Source: Mucilaginibacter aquariorum (GTDB taxonomy: Bacteria; Bacteroidota; Bacteroidia; Sphingobacteriales; Sphingobacteriaceae). Taken from it: DNA of 64,000 bases. The first letter of the stretch is position 1. Every line of letters starts with the position of its first letter. Below are positions 9,107-17,689 of this stretch, piece after piece. A program made the translations under genes and the position numbers. The notes below the pieces were generated by a model. The model was not told the DNA's origin and searched no databases. It saw only the letters and a list, made by a program, of their open reading frames with translations. The DNA lies in NCBI RefSeq assembly GCF_024498135.1, contig NZ_JANHOH010000003.1, positions 186,001 to 250,000 on the forward strand. Direction: 5' to 3'.

Positions 9107-9985
9107 ATGAAATTTACCGCCTTATTACTCCTGCTATTATCGCCTTTTGTTGCCCTATGCCAGGACCAAATGGCGCAGCATTATAAAATATATAATACTG
9201 CTAAACAGCGCATAGCAACGGCTGATGATATTATAAACGACCTTAACAAAGCCGATGTGCTATTTTTTGGCGAGGAGCACAATGACTCTACCGGCCATTA
9301 CCTGGAAAGCCTGTTATTTAAAAAACTGGCAGACAAATATCCCGGCAAAGCAGCATTATCGTTAGAAATGTTTCAAACAGATTGCCAAACCGTGCTAAAC
9401 GAATACCTGGCGGGTTTTATACGCGAGAAGAATTTAATTACCGAAGGCCGTGCATGGCAAAACTATAAAGACTACCGCCCAATGGTAGAACTGGCCAAAA
9501 CCGCGCACATTCCGGTTGTTGCAGCCAACGCCCCTACCCGCTATACCAACATGGTTACCCGCATGGGTTTAAGCAGCCTGGACCAACTTGATGCAAAAGC
9601 AAAGGCATGGTTAGCTCCTTTACCTGTTGACACCGCTACAGGGCCTTATTATGAAAAATTTGTGACTGTTATGGGTGGGCACAGCGCCATGGGCACCATG
9701 AAGATCTATCAATCGCAAAACCTGTGGGATGCTACTATGGGATGGAACATAGCCCAATTTTTAAAAACGCATGCCGGTTACAAAATATTCCAGGTAAATG
9801 GCGGTTTTCATAGCGAAGAGAAACTGGGCACCGCAGCACAGTTAAAGAAATATCTGCCTAAAGTGCGCATGGTAAACATTGCCGTATATGCCGATGATAG
9901 CTTTGACAACCCCGATTGGACAAAATTTGCCAAAATGGGCGATTATGTGATCTTAACTGATCCTAAACTGGCTAAGACGTTTTAG
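9107..9985 (+). CDS. ChaN-like haem-binding/Tiki-fold secreted protein
   Basis: 292 residues. A signal peptide (MKFTALLLLLLSPFVALCQ) is followed by the ChaN-like domain (Cofac_haem_bdg family, in the TIKI/EreA superfamily): VLFFGEEHND at about residues 51-60, SLEMFQTD, and a late GGHSAMG that supplies conserved histidine. ChaN of Campylobacter is a lipoprotein that binds haem and is tied to iron uptake; other relatives are proteases or esterases, so the activity here is uncertain. The protein appears to be cleaved by signal peptidase I rather than lipidated, since Cys18 lacks a proper lipobox. The TAG stop codon forms the first bases of the octamer repeat array that follows. Confidence 0.85.
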   Translation: MKFTALLLLLLSPFVALCQDQMAQHYKIYNTAKQRIATADDIINDLNKADVLFFGEEHNDSTGHYLESLLFKKLADKYPGKAALSLEMFQTDCQTVLNEYLAGFIREKNLITEGRAWQNYKDYRPMVELAKTAHIPVVAANAPTRYTNMVTRMGLSSLDQLDAKAKAWLAPLPVDTATGPYYEKFVTVMGGHSAMGTMKIYQSQNLWDATMGWNIAQFLKTHAGYKIFQVNGGFHSEEKLGTAAQLKKYLPKVRMVNIAVYADDSFDNPDWTKFAKMGDYVILTDPKLAKTF

Positions 9986-10037
9986 TGAATTAGTGAATTA
10001 GTGAATTAGTGAATTAGTGAATTAGTGAATTAGTGAA
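9983..10037. repeat. TAGTGAAT tandem octamer array
   Basis: Six perfect copies of TAGTGAAT (9983-10030) plus a partial seventh (10031-10037). The first three bases are the stop codon of the preceding ChaN-like gene. The unit is not a multiple of three, but because the stop comes first, a change in copy number would not alter the protein. Confidence 0.95.
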
Positions 10038-10067
10038 AAATAGCACTGATGTTGTTTTGTTTTACTA

Positions 10068-10403
10068 TTATTCAAATATTATTAAGTCTGCCAGATGCTT
10101 TGGAGCTACTTCGCAATAGGCCGTTTTTAGTATTTCGGTGAGCATTTCTTCTTTTACAGCAAGCAGGTTAATATGCGTCCAACCCTGCTTGCCCCATTTG
10201 TTGGGCACTGGGTAAATAACCGCATTATCAAACGTACAAAAGACATCCTGATCGGCAGGTGACAACTTTACCGTAGCCCGGTTATGTTCAGGTACCGCGG
10301 TTGCAAATATTTTATTATTTACACGGAATGACGTCTTCTCGAAGTGCGGGCTTTCGGTTACCTCAGGGAATGAGAGTACTGTTTGGCGGAGGGTATCAAA
10401 CAT
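10068..10403 (-). CDS. MmcQ/YjbR family protein
   Basis: 111 residues, the full length of the family. MmcQ/YjbR proteins have a CyaY-like alpha/beta fold and are often annotated as DNA-binding, though their role is not established. Recognisable segments are FPEVTESPHFEKTSFRVN near the N-terminus, ATVKLSPADQDVF, and the closing KWGKQGWTHINL block with the conserved W-G-x-x-G-W pattern. The ATG start lies 4 bases after the stop of the small membrane gene upstream, suggesting one transcript with it and mscL. Confidence 0.9.
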   Translation of the reverse strand: MFDTLRQTVLSFPEVTESPHFEKTSFRVNNKIFATAVPEHNRATVKLSPADQDVFCTFDNAVIYPVPNKWGKQGWTHINLLAVKEEMLTEILKTAYCEVAPKHLADLIIFE

Positions 10404-10406
10404 ATT

Positions 10407-10796
10407 TTAATTTCTCTTAAACAAATCCACACCGTTACTTCTGATGCCTATAATTCTCATGTAGGATGGCGAATCGCTATGTATAAGTCGTTTTAAGATA
10501 ACAGAATCTCCTATATTACAATATCCTTCATCAATCACAAATGACTGATTCAGATGATTGCCTTTATATATATAATCTAAAACTGCATAATATCTTGGGC
10601 CTCCACGAGGATTGTCTTCTTTATAAACGTCACTTACTCGTGTATATATTGTAACTCCATCAGCCGCTAAACGGTTATCAACCTGCAAATCGTTATATCT
10701 AACACCAAACCAAATGCAAGCAGCAATTATTGGTATCAAGATGATACCAACCCAAAATAGAGCATTTTGATCAGACTGACTATAGTACTTGGGCAA
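10407..10796 (-). CDS. small membrane protein of unknown function
   Basis: 129 residues, probably starting at a TTG (10794-10796), since the next methionine comes far too late. The start is 10 bases after the mscL stop. Layout: a short polar N-terminus (PKYYSQSDQNALF), one strong transmembrane helix (about residues 14-31), then a soluble beta-rich domain with GGPRYYAVLDYIYKG and GDSVILKR. The order resembles DUF3592-type proteins, but the match is too weak to claim. It sits between mscL and the mmcQ-like gene on one strand and its base composition looks more AT-rich than its neighbours, so it could be a later insertion into the operon. Confidence 0.7.
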   Translation of the reverse strand: MPKYYSQSDQNALFWVGIILIPIIAACIWFGVRYNDLQVDNRLAADGVTIYTRVSDVYKEDNPRGGPRYYAVLDYIYKGNHLNQSFVIDEGYCNIGDSVILKRLIHSDSPSYMRIIGIRSNGVDLFKRN

Positions 10797-10806
10797 GGTT
10801 ATAAAA

Positions 10807-11220
10807 TTAAGCTTTCCTATCAGCCAAAATATCGCGTATCTGAGTTAATAATACCTCTTCTTTTGTTGGCTCTGGTGCAACTTCCGGTGCGGCTTCTACC
10901 GGCTTTCTCATAGAATTAATGCCCTTAACTACCATAAAAATACAGAAGGCTACGATCAAGAATTCAATAACCGTGTTGATAAAATTACCAACATTCATGG
11001 TTACATCGGGAATATTATTGGCCGGGTCGCCGTGCTTTAAAAACACTTTTATGCTTTTAAAATCTATGCCACCGGTAAGGTAGCCTATTGGGGGCATAAT
11101 TACATCATTTACCAACGAGGTAACAATTTTACCAAAAGCGGCACCAATAATAACACCCACTGCAAGGTCAACAACGTTGCCTCGCATAGCAAACTCTTTA
11201 AATTCTTTTATAACAGCCAT
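10807..11220 (-). CDS. mscL: large-conductance mechanosensitive channel MscL
   Basis: 137 residues. MscL is the pentameric inner-membrane channel that opens under hypo-osmotic shock. The amphipathic N-terminal helix ([20 protein letters not shown]), first transmembrane helix with [12 protein letters not shown], the [13 protein letters not shown] loop, the second transmembrane helix and a charged cytoplasmic C-terminal helix ([12 protein letters not shown]) are all present. A standard family member. It is the first gene of a short minus-strand operon with the small membrane gene and the MmcQ/YjbR gene. Confidence 0.97.
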   Translation of the reverse strand: MAVIKEFKEFAMRGNVVDLAVGVIIGAAFGKIVTSLVNDVIMPPIGYLTGGIDFKSIKVFLKHGDPANNIPDVTMNVGNFINTVIEFLIVAFCIFMVVKGINSMRKPVEAAPEVAPEPTKEEVLLTQIRDILADRKA

Positions 11221-11349
11221 TGTTTGTGTTTTTGTGTAATTAAAGTTAACAATAAATCTGTTGCATGTCCAAACAAAATCCGGGCAAAAGCATTTTAAAA
11301 CCTAAATAAACCACTTGTAAGTAATTTTTAAACTTTAAGGTAATTGGTG

Positions 11350-11357
11350 TATTTTTG
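11350..11357 (+). promoter_or_regulatory. -7 box in front of rpoN
   Basis: TATTTTTG matches TAnnTTTG exactly and lies 16 bases before the ATG at 11373. A matching TTG at the expected upstream distance is missing, so only half of the promoter is supported. If used, the leader would be about 10 bases, and the TTG at 11355 could not be the start codon. Confidence 0.4.
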
Positions 11358-11372
11358 ACCTCGTCTACTATT

Positions 11373-12845
11373 ATGCTTAAACAGAACCTTCAACAAAAAC
11401 TCTTACAAAAACTCTCCCCGCAGCAAATACAATTTATAAAATTGTTGCAGGTGCCTACCGTGTCTCTTGATACACGTATTAAAGAAGAATTAGAAGAAAA
11501 CCCCGCGCTTGAAGATCTAAGTTTAACAATTAACGAACCAGAGGAACAATATCCCGACCGCGACCCCGATGAAGACACTTATAACAGTGAGGATGAAAAG
11601 GGGGAAATGGATGAGTTTAATATTGACGATTACCTGCAAGACGATAACGTGAACGATTACGGCACCCGTTATGACCAAAATGGTGATGACGAGGACGAAC
11701 GTAAAGAGATACCTATTGCTGTACAAAGTTCGTTTTTTGAAAGCTTACAGGCCCAGCTCGACCTTTTGCCCCTATCTGATAAAGACTTTAGTATAGGCAA
11801 GCAAATAATAGGTAGCCTGGATGATGATGGTTACCTGCGCAGGCCAATTATGTCGCTTACTGATGATCTGGCCTTTTCGCAGAACGTGATGGCCGACGAT
11901 GAAGAGGTAGAGGATATGCTAAAGGTAATACAAAGCTTTGACCCCCCGGGTGTTGGCGCCCGTAGCCTGCAGGAATGTTTACTGATACAACTGCGCCGTA
12001 AAGACCCTAACGATCTTATTATAAGGAAAGCCATACTGGTGGTAGAAAATTACCTGGAAGAATTTACCCGCAAGCATTACGATAAGCTGGAGAAATCATT
12101 AAACATGAATTCGATTGAGCTGCGTGGTGTGGTGAACGAGATATTGAAACTTAACCCAAAACCGGGCGATAGCAACGAGGTAAGCACCAAGCAAATGCAG
12201 GTAATACCCGATTTTCATATCAAAAATAACGATGGGGTATTGATACTTACACTTAACTCTAAAAACGCACCGGAATTAAAAGTAAGTCGCTCTTACCAGG
12301 AAATGTTTCAGCATTATGATAAGGCCTCGCAAAAAGATAAAAAGCTTAAAGAGGCTGTTCAGTTTGTAAAACAAAAGCTTGATTCGGCCAAATGGTTTAT
12401 TGATGCCATAAAGCAGCGCCAGCAAACCTTGCTGAAAACCATGAACGCCATAATGCAGTATCAGTACGATTTCTTTTTAACAGGTGATGATAAAAACCTG
12501 AAGCCAATGATCCTGAAGGATATTGCCGACAGGATAGGCATGGATATTTCTACCGTATCGCGTGTGGCTAACTCTAAATACGTACAAACGGAGTTTGGCA
12601 CTTTCCTGCTAAAATCATTCTTTAGCGAAGCTATACAAACCGAAAGCGGCGAGGAAGTTTCAAACAAAGAGGTTAAGAAGATCCTGGAAGAACATATTGG
12701 CAAGGAAGATAAACGCCACCCGCTGGCAGATGAAAAGCTGACCGATATACTAAAAGAGGCCGGTTACAATATTGCCCGCCGTACCGTTGCCAAATACCGC
12801 GAACAAATGAATATCCCGGTGGCAAGGTTGAGGAAAGAGTTGTAA
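11373..12845 (+). CDS. rpoN: RNA polymerase sigma-54 factor
   Basis: 490 residues from the ATG at 11373; a TTG six codons upstream also opens the frame but falls inside the -7 box. Sigma-54 directs polymerase to -24/-12 promoters and needs an enhancer-binding ATPase. Region I is glutamine- and leucine-rich (LKQNLQQKLLQKLSPQQIQF, residues 2-21), region II is strongly acidic (about 50-115), then come the core-binding domain and helix-turn-helix. The C-terminal RpoN box ARRTVAKYRE (about 468-477) matches the consensus perfectly. No bEBP gene is in the window. Confidence 0.98.
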   Translation: MLKQNLQQKLLQKLSPQQIQFIKLLQVPTVSLDTRIKEELEENPALEDLSLTINEPEEQYPDRDPDEDTYNSEDEKGEMDEFNIDDYLQDDNVNDYGTRYDQNGDDEDERKEIPIAVQSSFFESLQAQLDLLPLSDKDFSIGKQIIGSLDDDGYLRRPIMSLTDDLAFSQNVMADDEEVEDMLKVIQSFDPPGVGARSLQECLLIQLRRKDPNDLIIRKAILVVENYLEEFTRKHYDKLEKSLNMNSIELRGVVNEILKLNPKPGDSNEVSTKQMQVIPDFHIKNNDGVLILTLNSKNAPELKVSRSYQEMFQHYDKASQKDKKLKEAVQFVKQKLDSAKWFIDAIKQRQQTLLKTMNAIMQYQYDFFLTGDDKNLKPMILKDIADRIGMDISTVSRVANSKYVQTEFGTFLLKSFFSEAIQTESGEEVSNKEVKKILEEHIGKEDKRHPLADEKLTDILKEAGYNIARRTVAKYREQMNIPVARLRKEL

Positions 12846-12850
12846 GAAAG

Positions 12851-13000
12851 AGTCAAGACGATTAGAGTCAAGACAAAAGAAAAATCTCTTAAAGGGGAGT
12901 CAAAATCCTTAAAATCAAAACACAAAAAAGCCCTTTAAACTATAAAGGGCTTTTCTTTTTAATTTTTGTCTTGACTCTTGACTCTAATTGTCCTGATTCT
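12851..13000. repeat. outer inverted repeat around the rpoN/sprF terminator
   Basis: The left arm (12851-12879) holds AGTCAAGAC twice with GATTAG between. The right arm (12963-13000), read in reverse complement, holds ATTAGAGTCAAGA and GTCAAGACAAAA. The two arms enclose the terminator symmetrically. The right arm reaches to within four bases of the sprF stop codon. Confidence 0.75.
12926..12954. terminator. bidirectional intrinsic terminator between rpoN and sprF
   Basis: Perfect 12-bp stem AAAAGCCCTTTA (12926-12937) and TAAAGGGCTTTT (12943-12954) around a 5-base loop. The plus strand continues TTTTCTTTTT; the minus strand leaves the stem into TTTTGTGTTTTG, so it can serve both convergent genes. 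Confidence 0.9.
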
Positions 13001-13003
13001 ACC

Positions 13004-14020
13004 CTACCATCCATGTTGCGGGCTGCTTAGTTTATACCGATTGTTAAGCATTATGCCTAAAACAATTTCGTGTGAGCCGTTGCTTACTGTGTTTAGGGCC
13101 GATGTAGTTACATCATATGAATAACTTACGTTAATAAGTGAATTTAGGTTAAACCCAGCCAATACCCCGAATGAATCGTCTCTGCGGTATGAGCCGCCAA
13201 ACCAAAACTTATCACGGAAAGAAAGCTTCATATTGATGTCAAACGATGTTGGCGCAGGTTCAATAAATTTCAACAATGCCGATGGTAATAAGGTTACATC
13301 ATCGCTTAAGTAAAGTTTATAACCGGCGGTAGCAAAGTAATGCGGTACAGATTTATTTAAGTTTAACTTATTACCTGTTGTAAAAAATTGGTTTTGCGGA
13401 ATTATTTGCTGTGCCGATACCCCTACATAATAGTCTGACGAATATAACCAAACACCTACGCCCGCATCGGGTTTCCACTGGTTATTATTAATATTCTGTA
13501 ATGAGAAGTCGTACTGATACTCTAAAGTTATGAGCGATGTATTTAAGTACAAATGATTAAGACCCGCCGATACACCTACCGCCAAATTAATCCTGGGGGC
13601 AAGGCCAATGTGATAAGCATAAGTTGCAGCCATATTTGTTTGCTCTATCGGCCCGGCCTTGTCAGTAACCAGCATAAAACCTATGCCGTGATGTGGTTCG
13701 GCGGCGCGGTAATCCTGCGTATATAACCTGCTGTAAGGGTTTTCCCCGCCCGATGGGAATGATGTGGCATCGCCCTGGGTAAAATTGGTACCAAGCGGTG
13801 CGTTTATGGTAAGATAGGCTGTTACAGGGGCCCCTTCAAGGCCGGTCCACTGGCTGCGGTGCCCCAGTTTAACATCGGTATAGTTTTCTATACCCGCAAC
13901 AGCCGGGTTTAATAAAAAATTATTAAAAATGTATTGCGTATACTGTGGCTTTTGCTGTGCGTAAGTACAAAGCATTATACCAGAAAGTAAAGCAGTTAAA
14001 AGTAAAATTTTCTTCAACAT
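13004..14020 (-). CDS. PorP/SprF family type IX secretion membrane protein
   Basis: 338 residues. A signal peptide (to TYAQ) is followed by the family opening QYTQYIFNNFLLNPAVAG, then HRSQWTGLEGAPVT and a barrel-like series of strands (GIGFMLVTDKAGPI, FWFGGSYRRDDSFGVLAGF). SprF-type proteins are outer-membrane partners that type B type-IX substrates need in order to be exported or attached. Its ATG overlaps the stop of the upstream substrate gene by one base (TAATG), so the two are translationally coupled. This strongly suggests that this SprF is the dedicated partner of the 897-residue protein. Confidence 0.95.
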   Translation of the reverse strand: MLKKILLLTALLSGIMLCTYAQQKPQYTQYIFNNFLLNPAVAGIENYTDVKLGHRSQWTGLEGAPVTAYLTINAPLGTNFTQGDATSFPSGGENPYSRLYTQDYRAAEPHHGIGFMLVTDKAGPIEQTNMAATYAYHIGLAPRINLAVGVSAGLNHLYLNTSLITLEYQYDFSLQNINNNQWKPDAGVGVWLYSSDYYVGVSAQQIIPQNQFFTTGNKLNLNKSVPHYFATAGYKLYLSDDVTLLPSALLKFIEPAPTSFDINMKLSFRDKFWFGGSYRRDDSFGVLAGFNLNSLINVSYSYDVTTSALNTVSNGSHEIVLGIMLNNRYKLSSPQHGW

Positions 14021-16713
14021 TATTTAATTATAGTAATGTTCCCGGAAATTAACTTACGTCCATTTTTTGGGTTTATAATATAGTAATACGTCCCTGTGGG
14101 AAGTATTGTGCCTTTATATCTTCCGTCCCAGGGGGATGCATAACCAACAGACGAATATACCTTTTCTCCTTGTCTATTGTATATATCAACAGTATTTCCT
14201 GGATAAGTTTCTAAATATTTAATATTCCAGGTATCATTTACACCATCTCCGTTTGGCGTAAAAGCATTTACAACTAATGGTTTTTTAAGTACTTTAACAA
14301 TTATTTCATCTGTTGCCACACAACCCGAGTCTGTTGTGACAGTAAGCTTATAGAAAGTATCTTCGATAGCTGAAGATATAGGATTTAAAGCATTTTTATT
14401 ATCAAGCCCCCTCGCCGGCGTCCATTCATAACTTAACCCGTTTCCGCTTGCAGTAGCGGGTAGTATTACACTTTCACCTTCAAGCAACACAAGGTCATTA
14501 CCAGCATTTACTGCAGGCAAGGGGTTCACTGTGATAATCCGTTCAGCTGTTGCATCGCAGCTATTTTGTGCAATAAAATGGTAAGTTATAGTAAACGCGC
14601 CGGGGCCCGAAATAGCAGGATCAAACAAACCAGCTGAATTAACTCCTGTACCGCTAAATGTACCACCTTTAACATCTGCAATAAGCTGAACAGCACCACC
14701 TGCTTGGCACATAGGGTTAACGGCATTTATAGAAACCACAGGGCTTGGGTTCACCGTAATAACATGTTCAATGCCATTATCACACAAAGCATCTTCACCC
14801 GTATACACTATCATTTTTACAGTAAAATTTGTAGGCGCAGTTAACGGCCCGTATAAGTGGCGGTAATTCCCATCGGCAGGAATTTCACTTTTATTGAATG
14901 TCTCGAAAATTTCGGGATGATTAACAAAATCATAGCAAATTTTTATCATGCTTACGCTACCCGGGTCGGCTTGCGAGTCGTCATGAATTATAACCTCGTC
15001 GCCAGCGCATAAATTTGACCCGTAAGAAAACCCGGGTATTGCACGATCTGTAATACTAAAATCAAAATCAATATCCCTGCTTGTTCCGCAATCTTCATCA
15101 GGTGCAATAACAGTAGCTGTATAATTATAACTTCCTTTTTGGTATTGAACAGTACCCGGATATTCATACCGGTAAAGCGTTTTACCATCCTTTTGAAACG
15201 GTATCCCTATAGGGTTTGGGATTTGTAGTATTGGGATATTATTAAAACTCCAGTTTATTTTAGTGGTTGGGTAAGGCAAAACCAACTGTAGTTTATAAGT
15301 TTCATTGGTGCAGCCGTTTAGCTGTATGGCGTTGGTTTCCGGGTTTTCAAAAGCAATATACTCGTTTAGGTTTCTTAGATTGGCGCCCGCCGAGTAACCG
15401 TATGATTCATTTTGACCAAAACCATAGGCAATTGCGTTAAAACCACCATCGGCACTAATATAATGCGTGCCCGCGCTTACAGGTATTTGCGCGTAAGAAT
15501 AAAGCTGGTTATTCAGGATAGCCACAAATTTTGTGTATGGCACACCATCAAGCTTGAACGTAGCAGCTTTATCGGCCCTGATAACTACATTAATATAATT
15601 ATTGATTATAGAATCTGCTCTTGCTGAATATAACGTAACATGGTCAAGCGTTTGCTCCAATGGGTTAAGGTATATCATTTCGGGGTCGCCTATATCGCGG
15701 CTGTCAAACTGGCAACCATTACCTAATACTTTACCTTGTGTAACCGCATATTGTATCACCTGTATAGGTTTATTAGCAGTAATATTGTTTGTTATGTCTG
15801 AAGAAAACTCATAAACATTATTCTGAATACTTGCCGGTGGAATAACTGCACCATTTATTTTAAGGAAGGTATTTGGTTCGCTACAAAACACTCTAAAAAT
15901 ATCATAGTTTCTGCTTTTTAGAGGAATGGTTATATAATTTATGCCCCAGGCCGTAGTTGGATATACCTGCTGAAACAGATTATCTGAAGTGAAATTATTA
16001 TCATGGCAACCAATGCCAATTTTTGTGCTACCAGAAAAAACCGCAATCTTTTTACACTCGCCATTAGCTGTACTAATACTACGTATTTTTGTATTTGTAA
16101 GATCTTTATCAGACAGGCCCTGATATACTTCCCCTTTTTTTAAAGTAACTGGAAAGGTTTGCCCGGCTGGTTTTTCACCAAGCAATTGTTGTGATGGTGT
16201 GATCTCAACAGTAGTATTATCCTCTGTAGCTACTATCATAAAGCTGGAGTACGCATCAGATACGTTTGCTTCCTGTTTGTAATTTATAGAGTAATAGGTT
16301 TTACCCAAAACTGCAACCGGCAATAAAAGGGTAGCGCCGGATACACTTGACGCATAAATATGCGCGTAAACCGCAATTTTCTTTTCGGCGATAATATGCA
16401 GGCCTTTTAAAAATTTACCCTCTTTTTTTAAAAACGCAGATTTTGGTATAGTAACTATTGTTACCTGCCTGGCAGTAACATTAAACGGGATAGCAGGAAA
16501 GCTGTTATCTGCAATCTCTACCTTACCGGATGTATTCTCATCGGCAGTAATGTAAAGGCTCATTTTGCTTATTTGGTCTTTGGCATCTATATGCGACATA
16601 AAAGCAGTCCAAAATTCTTTGCCCTGGCTTGATGTGCCCTGGGCAAAACCTAAATAACTGCAACAAACTAATACAAATGTTATTACAACACGTAAAGCCC
16701 TCACCCTGTTCAA
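14020..16713 (-). CDS. large secreted adhesin-like protein with type B T9SS sorting domain
   Basis: 897 residues counted from a TTG at 16711-16713. There is no ATG, an in-frame TAA lies four codons upstream, and a GTG three codons in is the alternative start. A signal peptide (to LGFAQ) precedes an IgGFc-binding-type N-terminal domain (about 25-460, with GKEFWTAFMSHID). Ig/PKD-like modules follow (PVVSINAVNPMCQAGG; LPAVNAGNDLVLLEGE, about 660-810). The last ~85 residues are a gliding-motility C-terminal sorting domain (FTPNGDGVNDTW ... YNRQGEKVYSS ... LPTGTYYYII). The protein should cross the outer membrane through type IX secretion and stay on the surface. No regulator is adjacent. Confidence 0.93.
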   Translation of the reverse strand: MNRVRALRVVITFVLVCCSYLGFAQGTSSQGKEFWTAFMSHIDAKDQISKMSLYITADENTSGKVEIADNSFPAIPFNVTARQVTIVTIPKSAFLKKEGKFLKGLHIIAEKKIAVYAHIYASSVSGATLLLPVAVLGKTYYSINYKQEANVSDAYSSFMIVATEDNTTVEITPSQQLLGEKPAGQTFPVTLKKGEVYQGLSDKDLTNTKIRSISTANGECKKIAVFSGSTKIGIGCHDNNFTSDNLFQQVYPTTAWGINYITIPLKSRNYDIFRVFCSEPNTFLKINGAVIPPASIQNNVYEFSSDITNNITANKPIQVIQYAVTQGKVLGNGCQFDSRDIGDPEMIYLNPLEQTLDHVTLYSARADSIINNYINVVIRADKAATFKLDGVPYTKFVAILNNQLYSYAQIPVSAGTHYISADGGFNAIAYGFGQNESYGYSAGANLRNLNEYIAFENPETNAIQLNGCTNETYKLQLVLPYPTTKINWSFNNIPILQIPNPIGIPFQKDGKTLYRYEYPGTVQYQKGSYNYTATVIAPDEDCGTSRDIDFDFSITDRAIPGFSYGSNLCAGDEVIIHDDSQADPGSVSMIKICYDFVNHPEIFETFNKSEIPADGNYRHLYGPLTAPTNFTVKMIVYTGEDALCDNGIEHVITVNPSPVVSINAVNPMCQAGGAVQLIADVKGGTFSGTGVNSAGLFDPAISGPGAFTITYHFIAQNSCDATAERIITVNPLPAVNAGNDLVLLEGESVILPATASGNGLSYEWTPARGLDNKNALNPISSAIEDTFYKLTVTTDSGCVATDEIIVKVLKKPLVVNAFTPNGDGVNDTWNIKYLETYPGNTVDIYNRQGEKVYSSVGYASPWDGRYKGTILPTGTYYYIINPKNGRKLISGNITIIK

Positions 16714-16837
16714 CTTAATAACTGGTTATAATTTACTTTGCCAATTTAGATGCAAAAGCGTGCTTTAAATGTAAGCAGTTTTATTGTAAACCTAAATACA
16801 TCTGCGAGTTGTGTGTAAAAAGTGTGAAACTTATGGT

Positions 16838-17542
16838 TTAAAAGAATTTATCGGGATTAGGTACCAGGTTCAGGAACTTTTCAAAGTTCTTTTCGTAATT
16901 AGATTGATCTAACCGATAGTAAAACGCCCCCTTTTTGGATGATTGCTTATCCTTTTCAGCCAGCTTCACCAACAAACCTGTTGAAAGCAGCTTACGGCTA
17001 AAGTTACGGTCATCAAACTGGGTTTGGTAAACCCCTTCATACAATGCCTGTAACTGCGGTATGGTAAAACGCTCGGGCAATAGCTGAAATAATATAGGAT
17101 GCAGTGCGGCCTTATAACGTAACTGCTTTTTGGCCAGCTTCACCATTTCGGCATGGTCAAATACCATCTCAGGCATTTCATCAAGCAGATACCAAACGGG
17201 ATGGTTTTCTGTGGTTATCTGAGTTTCGTACTGCTGAATATCTATCAGCGCGAAGTATGCTACAGACAATGTGCGCTCTACCGGGTCGCGGTCTGGCTTG
17301 CCAAATACACGAAATTGCTCCATATATACGTTCTTCAATCCGGTGCGTTCTTCCAGCACGCGGTTTGCAGCATCCTCGGGGCTTTCTGATGGATTTATGA
17401 AACCTCCCATCAGGCTCCATTTTCCACTTTCTGGTTTTAAACTGCGTTCTACCAGTAACAATTTGATGTTCCAGCCATCAAATCCAAATATGATACAATC
17501 TACAGCAACTAAAATTCGGTGTTGCCCGGGATATCCATGCAT
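16838..17542 (-). CDS. NUDIX-domain transcriptional regulator (NrtR/AraR-like)
   Basis: 234 residues. A NUDIX domain (about 10-140) is followed by a winged-helix-like C-terminal part (LPERFTIPQLQALYEGVYQ, DDRNFSRKLLSTGLL, KKGAFYYRLD), the architecture of NrtR and of the Bacteroidota sugar regulators such as AraR. The NUDIX box spans residues 47-69 but two of its glutamates are replaced (Val62 and Arg66), so hydrolase activity is unlikely and ligand sensing is more probable. A 14-bp palindrome just upstream suggests autoregulation. No sugar genes are adjacent; the ligand is unknown. It is the only gene on its strand between the ABC unit and the T9SS pair. Confidence 0.88.
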   Translation of the reverse strand: MHGYPGQHRILVAVDCIIFGFDGWNIKLLLVERSLKPESGKWSLMGGFINPSESPEDAANRVLEERTGLKNVYMEQFRVFGKPDRDPVERTLSVAYFALIDIQQYETQITTENHPVWYLLDEMPEMVFDHAEMVKLAKKQLRYKAALHPILFQLLPERFTIPQLQALYEGVYQTQFDDRNFSRKLLSTGLLVKLAEKDKQSSKKGAFYYRLDQSNYEKNFEKFLNLVPNPDKFF

Positions 17543-17555
17543 AGGTATAGTTTAT

Positions 17556-17569
17556 TTACAAGTGTAAAA
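17556..17569. promoter_or_regulatory. palindromic operator candidate before the NUDIX regulator
   Basis: TTTACAAGTGTAAA is a perfect 14-bp palindrome (arms TTTACA/TGTAAA, 2-base centre) beginning 14 bases upstream of the regulator's ATG. Its position suggests that the regulator binds it to control itself. Confidence 0.5.
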
Positions 17570-17689
17570 AAAATATTGGCATTTTAAAAACAGCAATAAA
17601 ATGTAATGCTTTTGTAAGTAAACATATAATACCCTGTCGTTATTAATAATTCTTTGATATTTACTTTATTACAACAAAACAATTAAAAT

